DNA of 64,000 bases from Geotalea toluenoxydans JCM 15764 (GTDB taxonomy: Bacteria > Desulfobacterota > Desulfuromonadia > Geobacterales > Geobacteraceae). The stretch spans positions 122,859 through 186,858 of the forward strand of contig NZ_BBCJ01000003.1 of assembly GCF_001311985.1 (NCBI RefSeq). Reading direction: 5' to 3'. The notes under the pieces are model-generated. The model did no database searches, was not told where the DNA came from, and was given only the letters and a program-made list of their open reading frames with translations. Made by a program: the position numbers and the translations under genes. Of this stretch, positions 50,982 to 60,619 are shown one piece after another; position 1 is the stretch's first letter; every line of letters begins with the position of its first letter.

Positions 50982-52325
50982 TTGGTACAGTAACCCCGGA
51001 TCGTATCGCTCATGTAGCCGATCATATCCTCGGTCATTCCCGGATAGACACCGACCCAGAAGGTGTCGCGCATGATCCTGTCGGTATTCTCCAGGCTGCC
51101 GACGACCCTGTATCCCTTACCGCTGCTTCGCATCCCATCGAAACAGGGATGTTTTATGAGATTGCCGGCAAAGAGCATTCTGGTCTGAATGCCTTTCATC
51201 TCCAGGTGATTGACGATCTCGTCGCGGGAAAACCGGGCTTGCTCCCTTACCGTAAGCAGGAATCCGAACCAGGATGGGTCGGAGTTTGCCGTCGCCTCGG
51301 GAAGGACGAAGATATCCGCCAGCTCTGCCAGGTTTTCCCGCAACTGCGCCCAATTTTTCTTCCTCGCCGCAATGAAGCCACTGAGCTTCTCTAGCTGGGC
51401 ACAGCCGATGGCCGCCTGCATGTCGGTCACCTTCAGATTGTAGCCGAAATGGGAGTAGACATACTTGTGATCGTAGCCGTGGGGTAGTTCACCGAACTGC
51501 TGGGTAAAGCGGTTGCCGCAGGTATTGTCCCGCCCCGAGGGGCACCAGCAGTCCCGCCCCCAATCACGGAAGGATTCGACCAGCCTTTTCAGGGTGGTGT
51601 CATTGGTATAGACGGCCCCTCCTTCACCCATGGTCATGTGGTGGGGCGGATAAAAACTCGAAGTGCCAAGGTGGCCGATTGTTCCAGTGTAACGCATTCG
51701 CCGTTATACAAATAACGGGAGCCCAAGGCATCGCAGTTGTCCTCGATGAGCCAGAGGTTATGTCTGTCACAGAAGGATTTGACCGCTTGGAGATCAAAGG
51801 GATTCCCCAGAGTGTGGGCGACCATCACCCCTTTGGTACTCCCGGACAGTGCCTGTTCCAACTGAGTGCAATCAATATTGTAGGTGGGAAGTTCCACATC
51901 CACGAAGACCGGGACTGCACCATATTGAATGGCGGGGGCAACGGTTGTGGGAAAGCCGGCAGCAACCGTGATTATTTCGTCGCCCGGTTTCAACATTCTT
52001 TCCCCGAGCTTTGGCGAGTCAATGCCATCAATGCCAGCAGATTTGCAGAAGAGCCGGAGTTGGTCAGGGAACAGTGCTGGATGCCGAGAAACTCGGCAAA
52101 TTCCCGCTCGAACCTTTCGGCATATCTGCCAGTGGTCAGCCAGAAGTCGAGAGACGAGTCCACAAGGTTGGCAATTTCCTTCTCGTCGAAAACACGTCCG
52201 GCATAGGGAATGCGGTTGCCGGGGAAAAATCTTTGGCTGCCCTTATGTTTGAACTCGTAGTATTTGATTGCAGCCTGAATCACCTGCTCGCGCAGAACTT
52301 TTTCCTCTTTCTTTCCCTCTTCCAC
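50978..52325 (-). CDS. rfbH: CDP-4-keto-6-deoxyglucose 3-dehydrase (frameshifted as read)
   Basis: This PMP-dependent enzyme (E1) removes the C3 hydroxyl in 3,6-dideoxyhexose synthesis. [19 protein letters not shown] and [20 protein letters not shown] are near the N-terminus. The active-site region reads [15 protein letters not shown], where a His replaces the Schiff-base Lys of ordinary aminotransferases; this is the hallmark of E1. The Fe-S-type cysteine cluster is indicated by [17 protein letters not shown]. Frame changes lie near 52000 and 51690. GTG start at 52325. The repaired length is about 449 residues. E1 needs a reductase partner (E3), not found here. Confidence 0.92.
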
Positions 52326-52339
52326 AATCTATCCTTTCC

Positions 52340-53422
52340 TTAAGGTGCGTCAGGTTTCCCCGGAACCTTTACGTACTCCTCAATCTGCTGCAGGCAAACT
52401 TCCCGCAGGTCTCTTTTTTCCAGATAGCCGCGCGTCCACTCGACGATACTGTCCAGGGTCCGCTCCAGATTCCAGCGAGGCCGCCATCCAGTTCGGCCTT
52501 GGCTTTGGAACAATCCAGCTTCAGGTAGTGGGCCTCGTGGGGATGTTCACCCTCATCCAGCACATATCGGGCGCTTGTCCCCATCCGTTGCAGAGCCTCT
52601 GCACCAGCCATTCCACAGGCTTGGCATCCTCATCACGGGGGCCGAAATTCCATCCCTCCGCGAATCGTGGTCCCACTTCATGGAGCTTCTCAGCCAGCAG
52701 GAGATACCCGGAAAGGGGCTCCAGCACATGCTGCCATGGACGGATTGCGTGGGGGTTGCGGATTTTAACCGGCTCAGCTGCAAGAATGGAGCGGATCACA
52801 TCCGGAATAAGCCGGTCGTTTGCCCAGTCTCCCCCTCCGATGACGTTGCCGGCACGGGCCGTGGCCACGCTGCGCCGTTGCATTTCCGATTGACGAAGTA
52901 GGAGTTGCGATAGGCTGCCGTGACCAGTTCCGAGCATCCCTTGCTGTTGGAATAGGGGTCATACCCCCCCATCGGTTCGTTTTCCCGATAGCCCCAAGCC
53001 CATTCCTTGTTTTCGTAACACTTATCGGTGGTGACGTTCACTACCGCGCGCACGCTCGGGCAATGGCGCACCGCTTCCAGCAGATGAACGGTCCCCATAA
53101 CGTTGACAGCATAAGTCTCCACCGGTATCTTGTACGAATCCCGGACCAACGGCTGTGCAGCCATGTGAATGACGATCTCCGGCGAGGCCTTGGTCATTTC
53201 CACCTGCAACCGTGCCAAGTCCCGTACATCGGCAGTGATCGAAGTGACCAATTCGCCAACTCGTGCCAGGTCAAACAGGCTTGGGTCGGTCGGAGGCTCC
53301 AGGGCGTAGCCGGTCACTTGAGCCCCCAGCCTGTGCAGCCAAATGGAGAGCCAGGAGCCTTTGAATCCGGTATGCCCCGTCACGAAAACCCGTTTGCCCC
53401 GCCAGAATGAATTAGAATTCAC
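52340..53422 (-). CDS. rfbG: CDP-glucose 4,6-dehydratase (frameshifted as read)
   Basis: MNSNSFWRGKRVFVTGHTGF starts with GTG at 53422, which lies in a heptamer array. The cofactor motif GHTGFKGSWLSIWL, VVNVTTDKCYENKEW and YDPYSNSKGCSELV (catalytic YxxxK) are diagnostic. Frame changes near 52865, 52555 and 52490 join RAGNVIGGGDWANDRLIPD, EGWNFGPRDEDAKPVEWLV and the C-terminus EVCLQQIEEYVKVPGKPDAP, ending at 52340. The repaired length is about 361 residues. It converts CDP-glucose from RfbF to CDP-4-keto-6-deoxyglucose. Confidence 0.92.
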
Positions 53423-53453
53423 GCCTCACCCCTCACCCTTTACGCCTTACGGA
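53419..53453 (-). repeat. five tandem heptamers filling the rfbF/rfbG junction
   Basis: On the + strand, TCACGCC, TCACCCC, TCACCCT, TTACGCC and TTACGGA follow without gaps. On the coding strand they read as GTGA/GTAA-type heptamers and occupy almost all of the space between the rfbF stop (53457) and the rfbG GTG start (53420-53422). GGGTGAGG in the array may serve as the ribosome site. Confidence 0.75.
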
Positions 53454-53456
53454 ATG

Positions 53457-54227
53457 CTACCATACCTTCCATGGCGCCTTGCCACTGTTCCAGAGTTCTT
53501 CCAGGTAATGTTTATCCCTCAGGGTATCCATCGGCTGCCAGAACCCTTCGTGTTTATAGGCAACCAGTTCGCCATCGCGGGCCAGACCTTCCAACGGCTC
53601 ACGTTCGAACAAGGTTGCGTCGCCGGGGATATAGTTGATAATCTTAGGCTCCAATACGAAGAAACCGCCATTGATCCAGTTGCCATCACCGGCAGGCTTT
53701 TCCATGAATGAGGTCACCCGGTCTCCGGCGCCGAAGGAAAGTGCCCCGAAACGCCCGGACGGCTGGGTTGAAGTGACGGTTGCCAGTTGGCCATGCTGCT
53801 GATGGAAAGCAACCAGCCGCGCGATATCCACATTGGCTACCCCATCGCCGTAAGTGAGCATGAAGGTTTCATCCCCCACGTATGGTGCCACCCGTTTCAC
53901 CCGCCCACCGGTCATGGTTTCCGCCCCTGTGTCTACCAAGGTCACCCGCCAGGGTTCGGCGTACTGCTGATGCACCTCCATGCTGTTATTGCGCATATCG
54001 AAGGTGACATCGCTCATATGGAGAAAATAATTGGAGAAGTACTCCTTGATCATGTACCCCTTGAAGCCGAGGCAAATAATAAAGTCATTAAAGCCGTAGT
54101 GGGAATAGATCTTCATGATATGCCAGAGGATCGGCTTGCCGCCGATTTCAACCATGGGCTTCGGCCGCAGTGACGTTTCCTCGCTGAGCCGTGTGCCGAG
54201 TCCTCCTGCCAGAATAACCACTTTCAT
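53457..54227 (-). CDS. rfbF: glucose-1-phosphate cytidylyltransferase
   Basis: It makes CDP-glucose from CTP and glucose-1-phosphate, the entry into CDP-dideoxyhexose synthesis. The intact 256-residue protein has [20 protein letters not shown] (nucleotide site), [32 protein letters not shown] and [13 protein letters not shown]. It overlaps the upstream regulator gene by four bases (ATGA). The order rfbF, rfbG, rfbH matches the Salmonella and Yersinia pathway. Confidence 0.95.
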   Translation of the reverse strand: MKVVILAGGLGTRLSEETSLRPKPMVEIGGKPILWHIMKIYSHYGFNDFIICLGFKGYMIKEYFSNYFLHMSDVTFDMRNNSMEVHQQYAEPWRVTLVDTGAETMTGGRVKRVAPYVGDETFMLTYGDGVANVDIARLVAFHQQHGQLATVTSTQPSGRFGALSFGAGDRVTSFMEKPAGDGNWINGGFFVLEPKIINYIPGDATLFEREPLEGLARDGELVAYKHEGFWQPMDTLRDKHYLEELWNSGKAPWKVW

Positions 54228-54892
54228 TGCCTCGCTCCCTGCTCCTTCGAATGCTTAGGTTTGGCCGGCCCTTTCGGGTCATCATGCGCCCCCCCGCCGT
54301 TCATCAGGATCAATGCCGGTTCAGCACCCAGCCGCAGCAGCTCCTGCCGCAGCGCTTCACCTTTTTTTATGGACGTAATGACGATGCGATGATTGCCCGA
54401 CAAAAGTCCCATGGCCAGCGTCGCCACCTGTTTATCGAAAAAAATCTTTCCGGCCGCATCGTCATCCATGACTGCCGCCAGTTCTAATCCTATTTCACGC
54501 AGGGAAAGGTAGGCGATCTCGGCTACCTCATCGACGCCGCAAAAAGCGACGCTCCTGACACCCTGGCCATGAAGGCTCCTGAACAATGCCAGGTAGTCCT
54601 GGCGGGCAATGGTATAAAGGCTGGAAAAATAACCAAGGTGCTGGTAGGCAAGGCGGCTTTTTTCGGCTATTCCCTGTGGGGTAAGGAGGTAGGCGTAACG
54701 ATTTCGGGGGAAGTTCTTTACCCTTACGAAACCCTTGCTGACCAGGTTTTTCAGGTAGGAATTGACGAGCCCCAGGGCAATGCCGAGGCGACTGGACAGT
54801 TCTCTTTGGGAGATGGGTTCCTCTGTTGCTATTTCGGCCATCAACCGCAGGGCACGGTAGCTGTCCAGGGTCTTCTCGTCTTGATCGTTCAT
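54224..54892 (-). CDS. MarR-type winged-helix regulator with C-terminal Rossmann-like domain
   Basis: The ATG at 54892 ([20 protein letters not shown]) starts a helix-turn-helix: [60 protein letters not shown]. This N-terminal 100 residues match the MarR-like regulators found in exopolysaccharide clusters. Residues about 115-210 form a second domain ([55 protein letters not shown]) that looks like a dinucleotide-binding or CoA-binding-like Rossmann fold. No strong ribosome site is seen. It probably controls the locus it opens. Confidence 0.72.
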   Translation of the reverse strand: MNDQDEKTLDSYRALRLMAEIATEEPISQRELSSRLGIALGLVNSYLKNLVSKGFVRVKNFPRNRYAYLLTPQGIAEKSRLAYQHLGYFSSLYTIARQDYLALFRSLHGQGVRSVAFCGVDEVAEIAYLSLREIGLELAAVMDDDAAGKIFFDKQVATLAMGLLSGNHRIVITSIKKGEALRQELLRLGAEPALILMNGGGAHDDPKGPAKPKHSKEQGARQ

Positions 54893-54979
54893 GCAGTGAA
54901 CACTACAGGAAACAGCAAAGATTAGCAATTAAAAATTTATCTCAACCGCCACTGGACAGTCCATGGGATGCCTATGAGT

Positions 54980-55339
54980 TCACTCCCCCCGTTCTTTTTT
55001 AAGCTTTTCAAACTCATGACGCATCAGTGCATTATCTTGAACAAGGTCTTTCAACTGATCGGAAAGTTTTGATATTTTTATGGAAAATTGCACTGCCAGA
55101 AGAATGAGAAATATGATCGACCCCAGGAATAGGGTGGAGGTGGGAAGCCCTGCCCCTATCAGGTGGGTAAGCGCCACTAGCCAGTCGTACTTTATGACCA
55201 AGATAAACATGGAGACGCTAGTGATGAGCCAAAGCAGGGAATATTCCTCCCTCAGCCGCTTCTTTCGCACCATATCTATGGTCAGGACAAAAACCAGAAG
55301 ACTGACAATGATAGCAAAAATCTGCTGTTTCAACGGCAT
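54980..55339 (-). CDS. DUF2304 family membrane protein
   Basis: The 119-residue protein has three hydrophobic segments (residues about 6-21, 33-50, 65-85) and a charged helical tail (LSDQLKDLVQDNALMRHEFE). REEYSLLWLITSVSMFIL is the signature of DUF2304. The family accompanies GT2 dolichyl-phosphate-sugar synthases; here it lies three bases after such a gene. It may anchor or assist that enzyme. The frame is intact. Confidence 0.82.
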   Translation of the reverse strand: MPLKQQIFAIIVSLLVFVLTIDMVRKKRLREEYSLLWLITSVSMFILVIKYDWLVALTHLIGAGLPTSTLFLGSIIFLILLAVQFSIKISKLSDQLKDLVQDNALMRHEFEKLKKERGE

Positions 55340-55342
55340 GTT

Positions 55343-56056
55343 CTACCTCCGGTACAGTTGCCGGTTCCGCAATAGGGTGACGAAAATGGACAGACACATC
55401 TTGAACATGTAGTAAAGGGGCTTGAAGCCGTTGTGCATGGTTTTACCCGAGGTGTTGGCATACATGCGCACGGGAATCTCCCTGATGCGGAAGCCTGACA
55501 GATTCAGGGTAATGAGCATGTCGGCATCGGGATAGTCGCACGGGAAGACGTCGGTGGTAAAGAACCGCATCACTTCCCGGTTGAAGGCCTGGTATCCGGA
55601 GGTGGGGTCGGTTATGGAACGGCCGATGAGGTTGGAAACGAGCTTGCGGAAGAAAAGTATCCCCAGCCGGCGGGAAAACGACGGGCGATAGCTCTCGACC
55701 CCCATGAAACGGGAGCCGAGGACAAAGTCGGTATCCCCGGAGACAACAGGAGCGAGAAGGTGCGGAATGAAGCCTGGATCATGCTGGCCATCCCCATCTA
55801 TCTGCACCAGGTAATCATATCCGTTTGCATAGGCAAATTTATAAGCAGTCTGGATCGTCACCCCATAACCCATATTGAATGAATGGGAGATTACGATGGC
55901 CCCGGCATCCTTGGCCTCTCTGGCGGTACGATCCCGGGAACCGTCGTTGACGACAAGGATGTCCAAATCAGGGACGACTTTACGCACCTTCTCGATGACG
56001 CCGGCAATGACACCACCCTCATTATATGCCGGTATTACAACAATCGTTTTTGCCAT
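55343..56056 (-). CDS. GT2 glycosyltransferase, polyprenyl-phosphate-sugar synthase-like
   Basis: The ATG at 56056 (MAKTIVVIPAYNEGGVIAGV) is preferred. The longer reading from 56113 (MNFELRTSNFELRT) is encoded by tandem heptamers and is unlike the family. LVVNDGSRDRTAREAKDAG, YLVQIDGDGQHDPGFIPHLL (DGDGQHD) and LIGRSITDPTSGYQAFNREV are the DPM1-like motifs. The 237-residue protein is intact. It is paired with the DUF2304 gene. Confidence 0.87.
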   Translation of the reverse strand: MAKTIVVIPAYNEGGVIAGVIEKVRKVVPDLDILVVNDGSRDRTAREAKDAGAIVISHSFNMGYGVTIQTAYKFAYANGYDYLVQIDGDGQHDPGFIPHLLAPVVSGDTDFVLGSRFMGVESYRPSFSRRLGILFFRKLVSNLIGRSITDPTSGYQAFNREVMRFFTTDVFPCDYPDADMLITLNLSGFRIREIPVRMYANTSGKTMHNGFKPLYYMFKMCLSIFVTLLRNRQLYRR

Positions 56057-56075
56057 TACAGTCCTAACTTCTGTT

Positions 56076-56220
56076 CGAAGTTCGAAGTTCGAGGTTCGGA
56101 GTTCGAAGTTCACTATTCACCAATCACTATTCACCAATCACTATTCACCAATCACTATTCACCAATCACTATTCACCAATCACTATTCACCAATCACCGA
56201 TTTACCAATCACCAATCACC
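56076..56220. repeat. composite heptamer array A
   Basis: Five GTTCGAA-type heptamers (56076-56110) are followed by six exact copies of the 14-mer CACTATTCACCAAT (56111-56194), i.e. twelve heptamers, and then by degenerate copies to 56220. The array runs from the start region of the GT2 gene into the 3' end of the TPR gene, where it encodes the last residues (VIGDW) and the TAA stop. Confidence 0.9.
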
Positions 56221-58107
56221 GCTTCCCGCAGCTTCGCCGCCAGTTCCGGATCGAGGGATCTCAACATTCGATACTGGTCTGCGGCCTGCCCTTTGTCTTT
56301 CATGGCAAGAAAGGCCAGTCCCAGATTGTAATAGGCCTGAGCCAGGCGCGGGTTCATGGAGATCGCCTTCTGGAAGTTCTCGATGGATTCATTGACTTGC
56401 CCCATTGAATCGTAGGCCAGGCCGAGATTGTTGTAAGCCAGGGCAAACCACTCGCTCTGATAGGTCGAGGTGATGCCGGCACTCATGTCGAACAGTTCAT
56501 AAGTAGGACTGAAACGCCCGGTATAGCTGCCAAGCTGCGAGAGAGCCATGCCGATGTTGTTCCAGGCATCTGGAGAACCGGGAGAAATGGTTATGGAGGT
56601 AATGAGGGCCGGGATGGCCTTTTTCGGCTGGCGATGCTTGAGATAGGCGTAGCCAGGTTGTTCCATGGCCTGGAGAGGTTCGGCGATTTGGCGGCCACAT
56701 CCTCCCAGAGGGTTATCTCGTCGGCCCAGACCCGGTTGCGGTTGAAGGTAAGCAGCGCCAGCACGCAGGACAGCAGCAGCATGGCTACCAGCAGACCATT
56801 GGCAGCTCTGGGCCTCCCCAGGGAAAGCTTTTCTACCCCTAGGACGATCAGGGTGGCAACGGCGATGAAGAAGCCCACCGACGGCAGATAGACGCGATGC
56901 TCGAAGATGACATCCACAATGGGGATGAAGCTGGATTCGACCGACAAGGTTATGAAAAACCAGAAGATGCCGAAGGCGATGAGGCGGTGATTGGTGATTG
57001 GTGATTGGTGATTGGTGACTGGTGAATACGCTTGGCCAACTTCCAACCTCGAACTTCGAACCTCGAACTTCGAACGATAAAGAAAATAGACGCCAAGACA
57101 AAACAAAGCCAGCAGCAGCAGGAAAGAAAGAATCACTCCCCCTCGAAAAAGGAATGGGAAACGGGGAAGTCGTACTCAAGGTTCTGTCCGGCCGGGAAAA
57201 AAAGCAGCCTCAGATAGGTCGCTACGACCTTGAACTGGGTGAACAGGTAGTCCAGCCGGGGCATGGCCGTCTGCACTTTCGTTAAAGCCGCGATCCTGTC
57301 CATGAAATGTCCGCCGGATGCACCGATGATGCTGAGCGGAACGATGATCAGGGTGAGAAGAAAGGCGCCGGCTGCCAATAAACGTTTGACGATGCTTCCC
57401 CTGAAAAAAAGGAATTCATAGAGGATGATCGTAAATGGAAGGGTGATGGCAATTTCCTTGGTTCCCATTGCCAGTGCCGCCAGGACGATTGAGAGTGCCC
57501 AAAATACGGCAGCCTTCAACCTGTGGCCGCCTGTTGAGTCACCCCGCTGGCTGCGAGCGAATATGTAGCAGACCAGTGACAAGAGGTAAAAGGTTGTGGC
57601 CAGGGAGGTGAATCGCTGGACGATATAGGTCACAGCCTGGGTCTGCAACGGATGGCTGACGAAAAGGAGAGCGGCCAAAAAAGCGATCCCCCTGCCCCGC
57701 CACTCACTGCTTTCCCCTGATGTGGACCTCCGGATAGTCAGGATCACCAGCAGATAGACCAGCAAAGCATTGGCAAGATGGACAGCAAGGTTGAAATAAT
57801 GATAGCCGCGGACGGAAAAGCCGTCTCCCGTGAGCTCGGCGGCAATCTTGTAATTCAGGGCAAAGCTGAAATTTCCCACCGCCCTGTTCCCCCGTATCGC
57901 CAGCGGATCGGTCACTGATTCCGCACTCCTGACAGTGGGATTGCCGAGAATCGCCGGTACGTCGTCGAAATTGAACTGGGCGTCGAAGGTATTGGCGTAG
58001 GCAAAAAAACCCACGAGCATCAGTATCATGCCGTGAACAACAGCAGTGTGTCGTATCCTTCCAAAAAAGAAAGCGGGTATCTTACCGTTCAGCCAAGATG
58101 CACTCAT
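56202..58107 (-). CDS. TPR-containing polytopic membrane protein (frameshifted as read)
   Basis: The N-terminal part (from 58107) has about ten hydrophobic segments, with FDAQFNFDDVPAILGNPTVR and FVSHPLQTQAVTYIVQRFTS as in TMTC-like proteins, which are O-mannosyl or GlcNAc-transferase relatives. Frame changes near 57140 and 56655 lead to LSVESSFIPIVDVIFEHRVY and three or four TPR repeats (AYNNLGLAYDSMGQVNESIE; LAQAYYNLGLAFLAMKDKGQ). The segment SKFEVRSSRLEVGQ and SPVTNHQSPITNHR between membrane helices is encoded by a heptamer array. About 635 residues if repaired. It may be a membrane glycosyltransferase; no activity is shown. Confidence 0.7.
56987..57072. repeat. composite heptamer array B (inverted relative to array A)
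   Basis: GTGATTG occurs four times, followed by GTGACTG and GTGAATA (56987-57028). After a nine-base spacer come five AACNTCG-type heptamers (57038-57072). Read on the - strand this is the same order as array A (CGAAGTT units, then CAATCAC units). It lies wholly inside the coding sequence of the TPR gene. Confidence 0.85.
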
Positions 58108-58216
58108 CTGTCGCGTCCCTGTGCTCTTTGTCGTTCATCGTATGCAGCCATCAATAGCACGATTATGGGTTAATGTATAGGTGCATTAATGTGTTCCAAA
58201 CCATTGCTAAGAGGTG

Positions 58217-59032
58217 TCAAGGCTTCAAAAAGTAATACAGAATTCTGGTGCGCCAACTGCACAACAAATGTACAGCCAGAGCAATTTTTCCCCTGATCTT
58301 GTATTCGGAGGCATGGGATCGGGCAGTGGCATAAGCGGCCAGAAGCTGCTCGTAGGCCCTTACGCTCCCCTTGGCCTCTCCGTGAATTCTGAAATCCGCC
58401 AGGATCTCGTGGACGACCCGAGGCGAAACTATGCGGGCAAAGCGGAACCAGAGGTCGTAGTCCATGTCCAGTTCCTTCTCCAGGTTCAATTCTCCAGCCT
58501 GCAGCCACAGCGATCTGGTCCAGAAGGTGGACATCTGGGGGATGAAGTTCTCGGTCAGCAGCTTGAATGGTGTAAAACGGCGCCCGCGCCAGTTTTTATA
58601 TCTGACGATGAGACTTGAAGCGGGACGCCCTTCGCCATCGATCATGCCGGCCCGGCCATAGATCCAGCCCGGCACATCCCCGGAAAGACATGACGCCACC
58701 TTGGCCAACGCCCCCGGGCGCAGCCGGTCATCGGAATTGAGCCATGCCAGGATGCGTCCCCGCGCCACGCCCATGCCGCGATTGATGGCATCGGACTGCC
58801 CCCTGTCGGGAGCGAAGTGCAAAATCAGCCGCTCGCCGAATTCTCCCTTCAATGATTGCAGAAGTTCTCTGGAACCGTCGGTGGAGCCGGGATCCATGAC
58901 CAGCAGTTCAACATCCACCGGCTGTTCAAGCACCGAACGCACTGCCTCCTCAAGAAATGCAACCTGCTGAAAGCAAGGCATGACAATGGACATCTGCGGT
59001 TGAAACGGCGTCGTCTCTGGCTTGCTGGTCAT
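58217..59032 (-). CDS. GT2 glycosyltransferase
   Basis: The ATG at 59032 (MTSKPETTPFQPQMSIVMPC) overlaps the upstream stop as ATGA. The intact 271-residue protein has FQQVAFLEEAVRSVLEQPVD, MDPGSTDGSRELLQSL, and GILAWLNSDDRL-like ARGRILAWLNSDDRLRPGAL. DMDYDLWFRFARI follows and the C-terminus is basic. A 109-base gap before the TPR gene holds only a small inverted repeat (TTAATG...CATTAA). The sugar is unknown. Confidence 0.85.
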   Translation of the reverse strand: MTSKPETTPFQPQMSIVMPCFQQVAFLEEAVRSVLEQPVDVELLVMDPGSTDGSRELLQSLKGEFGERLILHFAPDRGQSDAINRGMGVARGRILAWLNSDDRLRPGALAKVASCLSGDVPGWIYGRAGMIDGEGRPASSLIVRYKNWRGRRFTPFKLLTENFIPQMSTFWTRSLWLQAGELNLEKELDMDYDLWFRFARIVSPRVVHEILADFRIHGEAKGSVRAYEQLLAAYATARSHASEYKIRGKIALAVHLLCSWRTRILYYFLKP

Positions 59033-59742
59033 GGTTTGTGCTTTCTGGACAGGAGGTAATAGAGTAAAAACATACGGCGCTCGATCTGGGTAACCGGCAT
59101 AAACCGGATCTTGAATTCGGTCAGGCTTGCTCCGTGCTTCCGGTAGAGAATGGTTTTTTCTTCCACGAACTCCGTCTCTCCGGCCAGTTCGCACAATTGC
59201 CCGAGCCACATGTCATGCATGGGAATCCGGCGGGGAAAAGGGAGGGCTATTTCCAGCATTTCCCTTGAAAATGCAAGGCAACATCCCAGGTAACGGTTGT
59301 TGAAGATGTTTTTCCAGAAACCTTTCCCGGCATTCAGCCGCGCGAAGATGGAGTCACTGATGATAGCCTCGTTCTCATCGACCACATAACCGTCCAGGGC
59401 GATCAGATAGTAACGATGGGGCTTTGCCGCAAACTTCTTTCTGATCACCGCCACTTTGTTGTCAAGCCAGACATCGTCTTGGTCAGCAAGGACGATCACA
59501 TCCCCGCCGGCCTGCTTCAGGGCATTCTCGAAATTAAAGATGGGGCTATAGAAGGTGTTATCCCGGAAAAGGCGGATGCGCGAGTCACCAAAACCATTGA
59601 TAATTCCAACGGTTCCATCAGTGGAAGAATCATCGGAAATTATCAGTTCATCATCTGCGGACAGCTGGCAAAGTATCGACTCCAGCTGGTGCCTGATGAA
59701 CCTTTCCCCATTATGGGTCGCCATACAGACGGAAATGCGCAT
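59029..59742 (-). CDS. GT2 glycosyltransferase
   Basis: The intact 237-residue protein has MRISVCMATHNGERFIRHQL, DDELIISDDSSTDGTVGII, GGDVIVLADQDDVWLDNKVA (DQDD metal site) and MHDMWLGQLCELAGE. This pattern is that of alpha-L-Rha alpha-1,3-L-rhamnosyltransferase-like enzymes. Its ATG overlaps the upstream stop (TAATG), and its stop overlaps the next start. Confidence 0.87.
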   Translation of the reverse strand: MRISVCMATHNGERFIRHQLESILCQLSADDELIISDDSSTDGTVGIINGFGDSRIRLFRDNTFYSPIFNFENALKQAGGDVIVLADQDDVWLDNKVAVIRKKFAAKPHRYYLIALDGYVVDENEAIISDSIFARLNAGKGFWKNIFNNRYLGCCLAFSREMLEIALPFPRRIPMHDMWLGQLCELAGETEFVEEKTILYRKHGASLTEFKIRFMPVTQIERRMFLLYYLLSRKHKP

Positions 59743-60619
59743 TAATCGTCCTTCTTCCTATTCAACCTCTTATTGTTCATCTCAAGCAAGCTTTTAATAA
59801 AACAAAAGGAGCGAAACTCGACCGTCAGGCGAATACAGCGCTTCAGCACAACCAGGCTGTAAAGCACACCATCGGTAAAACTCTCGACAGAATTTGCTGC
59901 CCCTTCCCGGAACAGCTCAAACCGCCTCAGGGCATCAGGGCGGCTCACCGCTCCCGTTCCGGAGAAACCGTGGCGGCACTGAATGGGCAGCACGCAAAAG
60001 GTTTCATGGTGCCTGCGCAACCTGTTGTTGAAAGCAAAATCGGCAAAATCAAGCCTGATCCGCTCGTTAAAGCCGCCGCAGCGTCCAAAGACATCGCCCC
60101 TGACCAACATGCCGCTATTGAGCACCGCCCTGCCCTGCAGCATCTGAATCCCTGTTCTGACCGTTTTTGGATGAAAGCCGGTCCGCATGAGATAGCGGCA
60201 GGGGGAACAGATTACTTCACCGGCTTTCAGCACCGGAGCGAAGAGGGAAACCTGAGGGCATTTTTCTATCCCTTGGCAGTAAACGGCAAGGGCATCCTCC
60301 GGAAACACGGTATCCTGGTCCAGCAGCAAAAGCCACTTTTTGCCGAGCTGCCGGGCAAGGCGGTAGCCTCGTTATAGGCCTTGCTAACGCCGGGGTTCCC
60401 AGCGTCATGCACATATTGAATGCGCCATGCCGGGTAATCATGATGGGCCGGTTCCATTGGCTCGGGGCTGTTGTCATAGACCAGTAGTTCGAGGCAGCCG
60501 CCCAGCTTTTCCAAAGAGTGTGACAGGGAAGAAAAAGTCTCGGTGTCAGCCAGCTTGCGGCGATAAATAACTTCCACCGCCAATATGTCATTCAGGCACT
60601 CTTTCACCAGCCCCCTCAA
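59742..60619 (-). CDS. GT2 glycosyltransferase, rhamnosyltransferase-like (frameshifted as read)
   Basis: The start is uncertain: TTG at 60619, GTG at 60607 and a TTG at 60583 are in frame, and the family core starts at LAVEVIYRRKLADTETF. VHDAGNPGVSKAYNEA precedes a frame change near 60370, which restores WLLLLDQDTVFPEDALAVYC (DQD site). RAVLNSGMLVRGDVFGRCGG and LDFADFAFNNRLRRH follow. The repaired length is about 280-290 residues. Confidence 0.82.

Noticed and set aside
55343..56113. Long N-terminus of the GT2 protein starting MNFELRTSNFELRT
   Set aside because: It is encoded by the heptamer array; the family core begins at MAKTIVVIPAYNEG (56056).
56076..57072. CRISPR-like repeat arrays
   Set aside because: The units are only 7 or 14 bases with no spacers, and the arrays overlap coding sequence.
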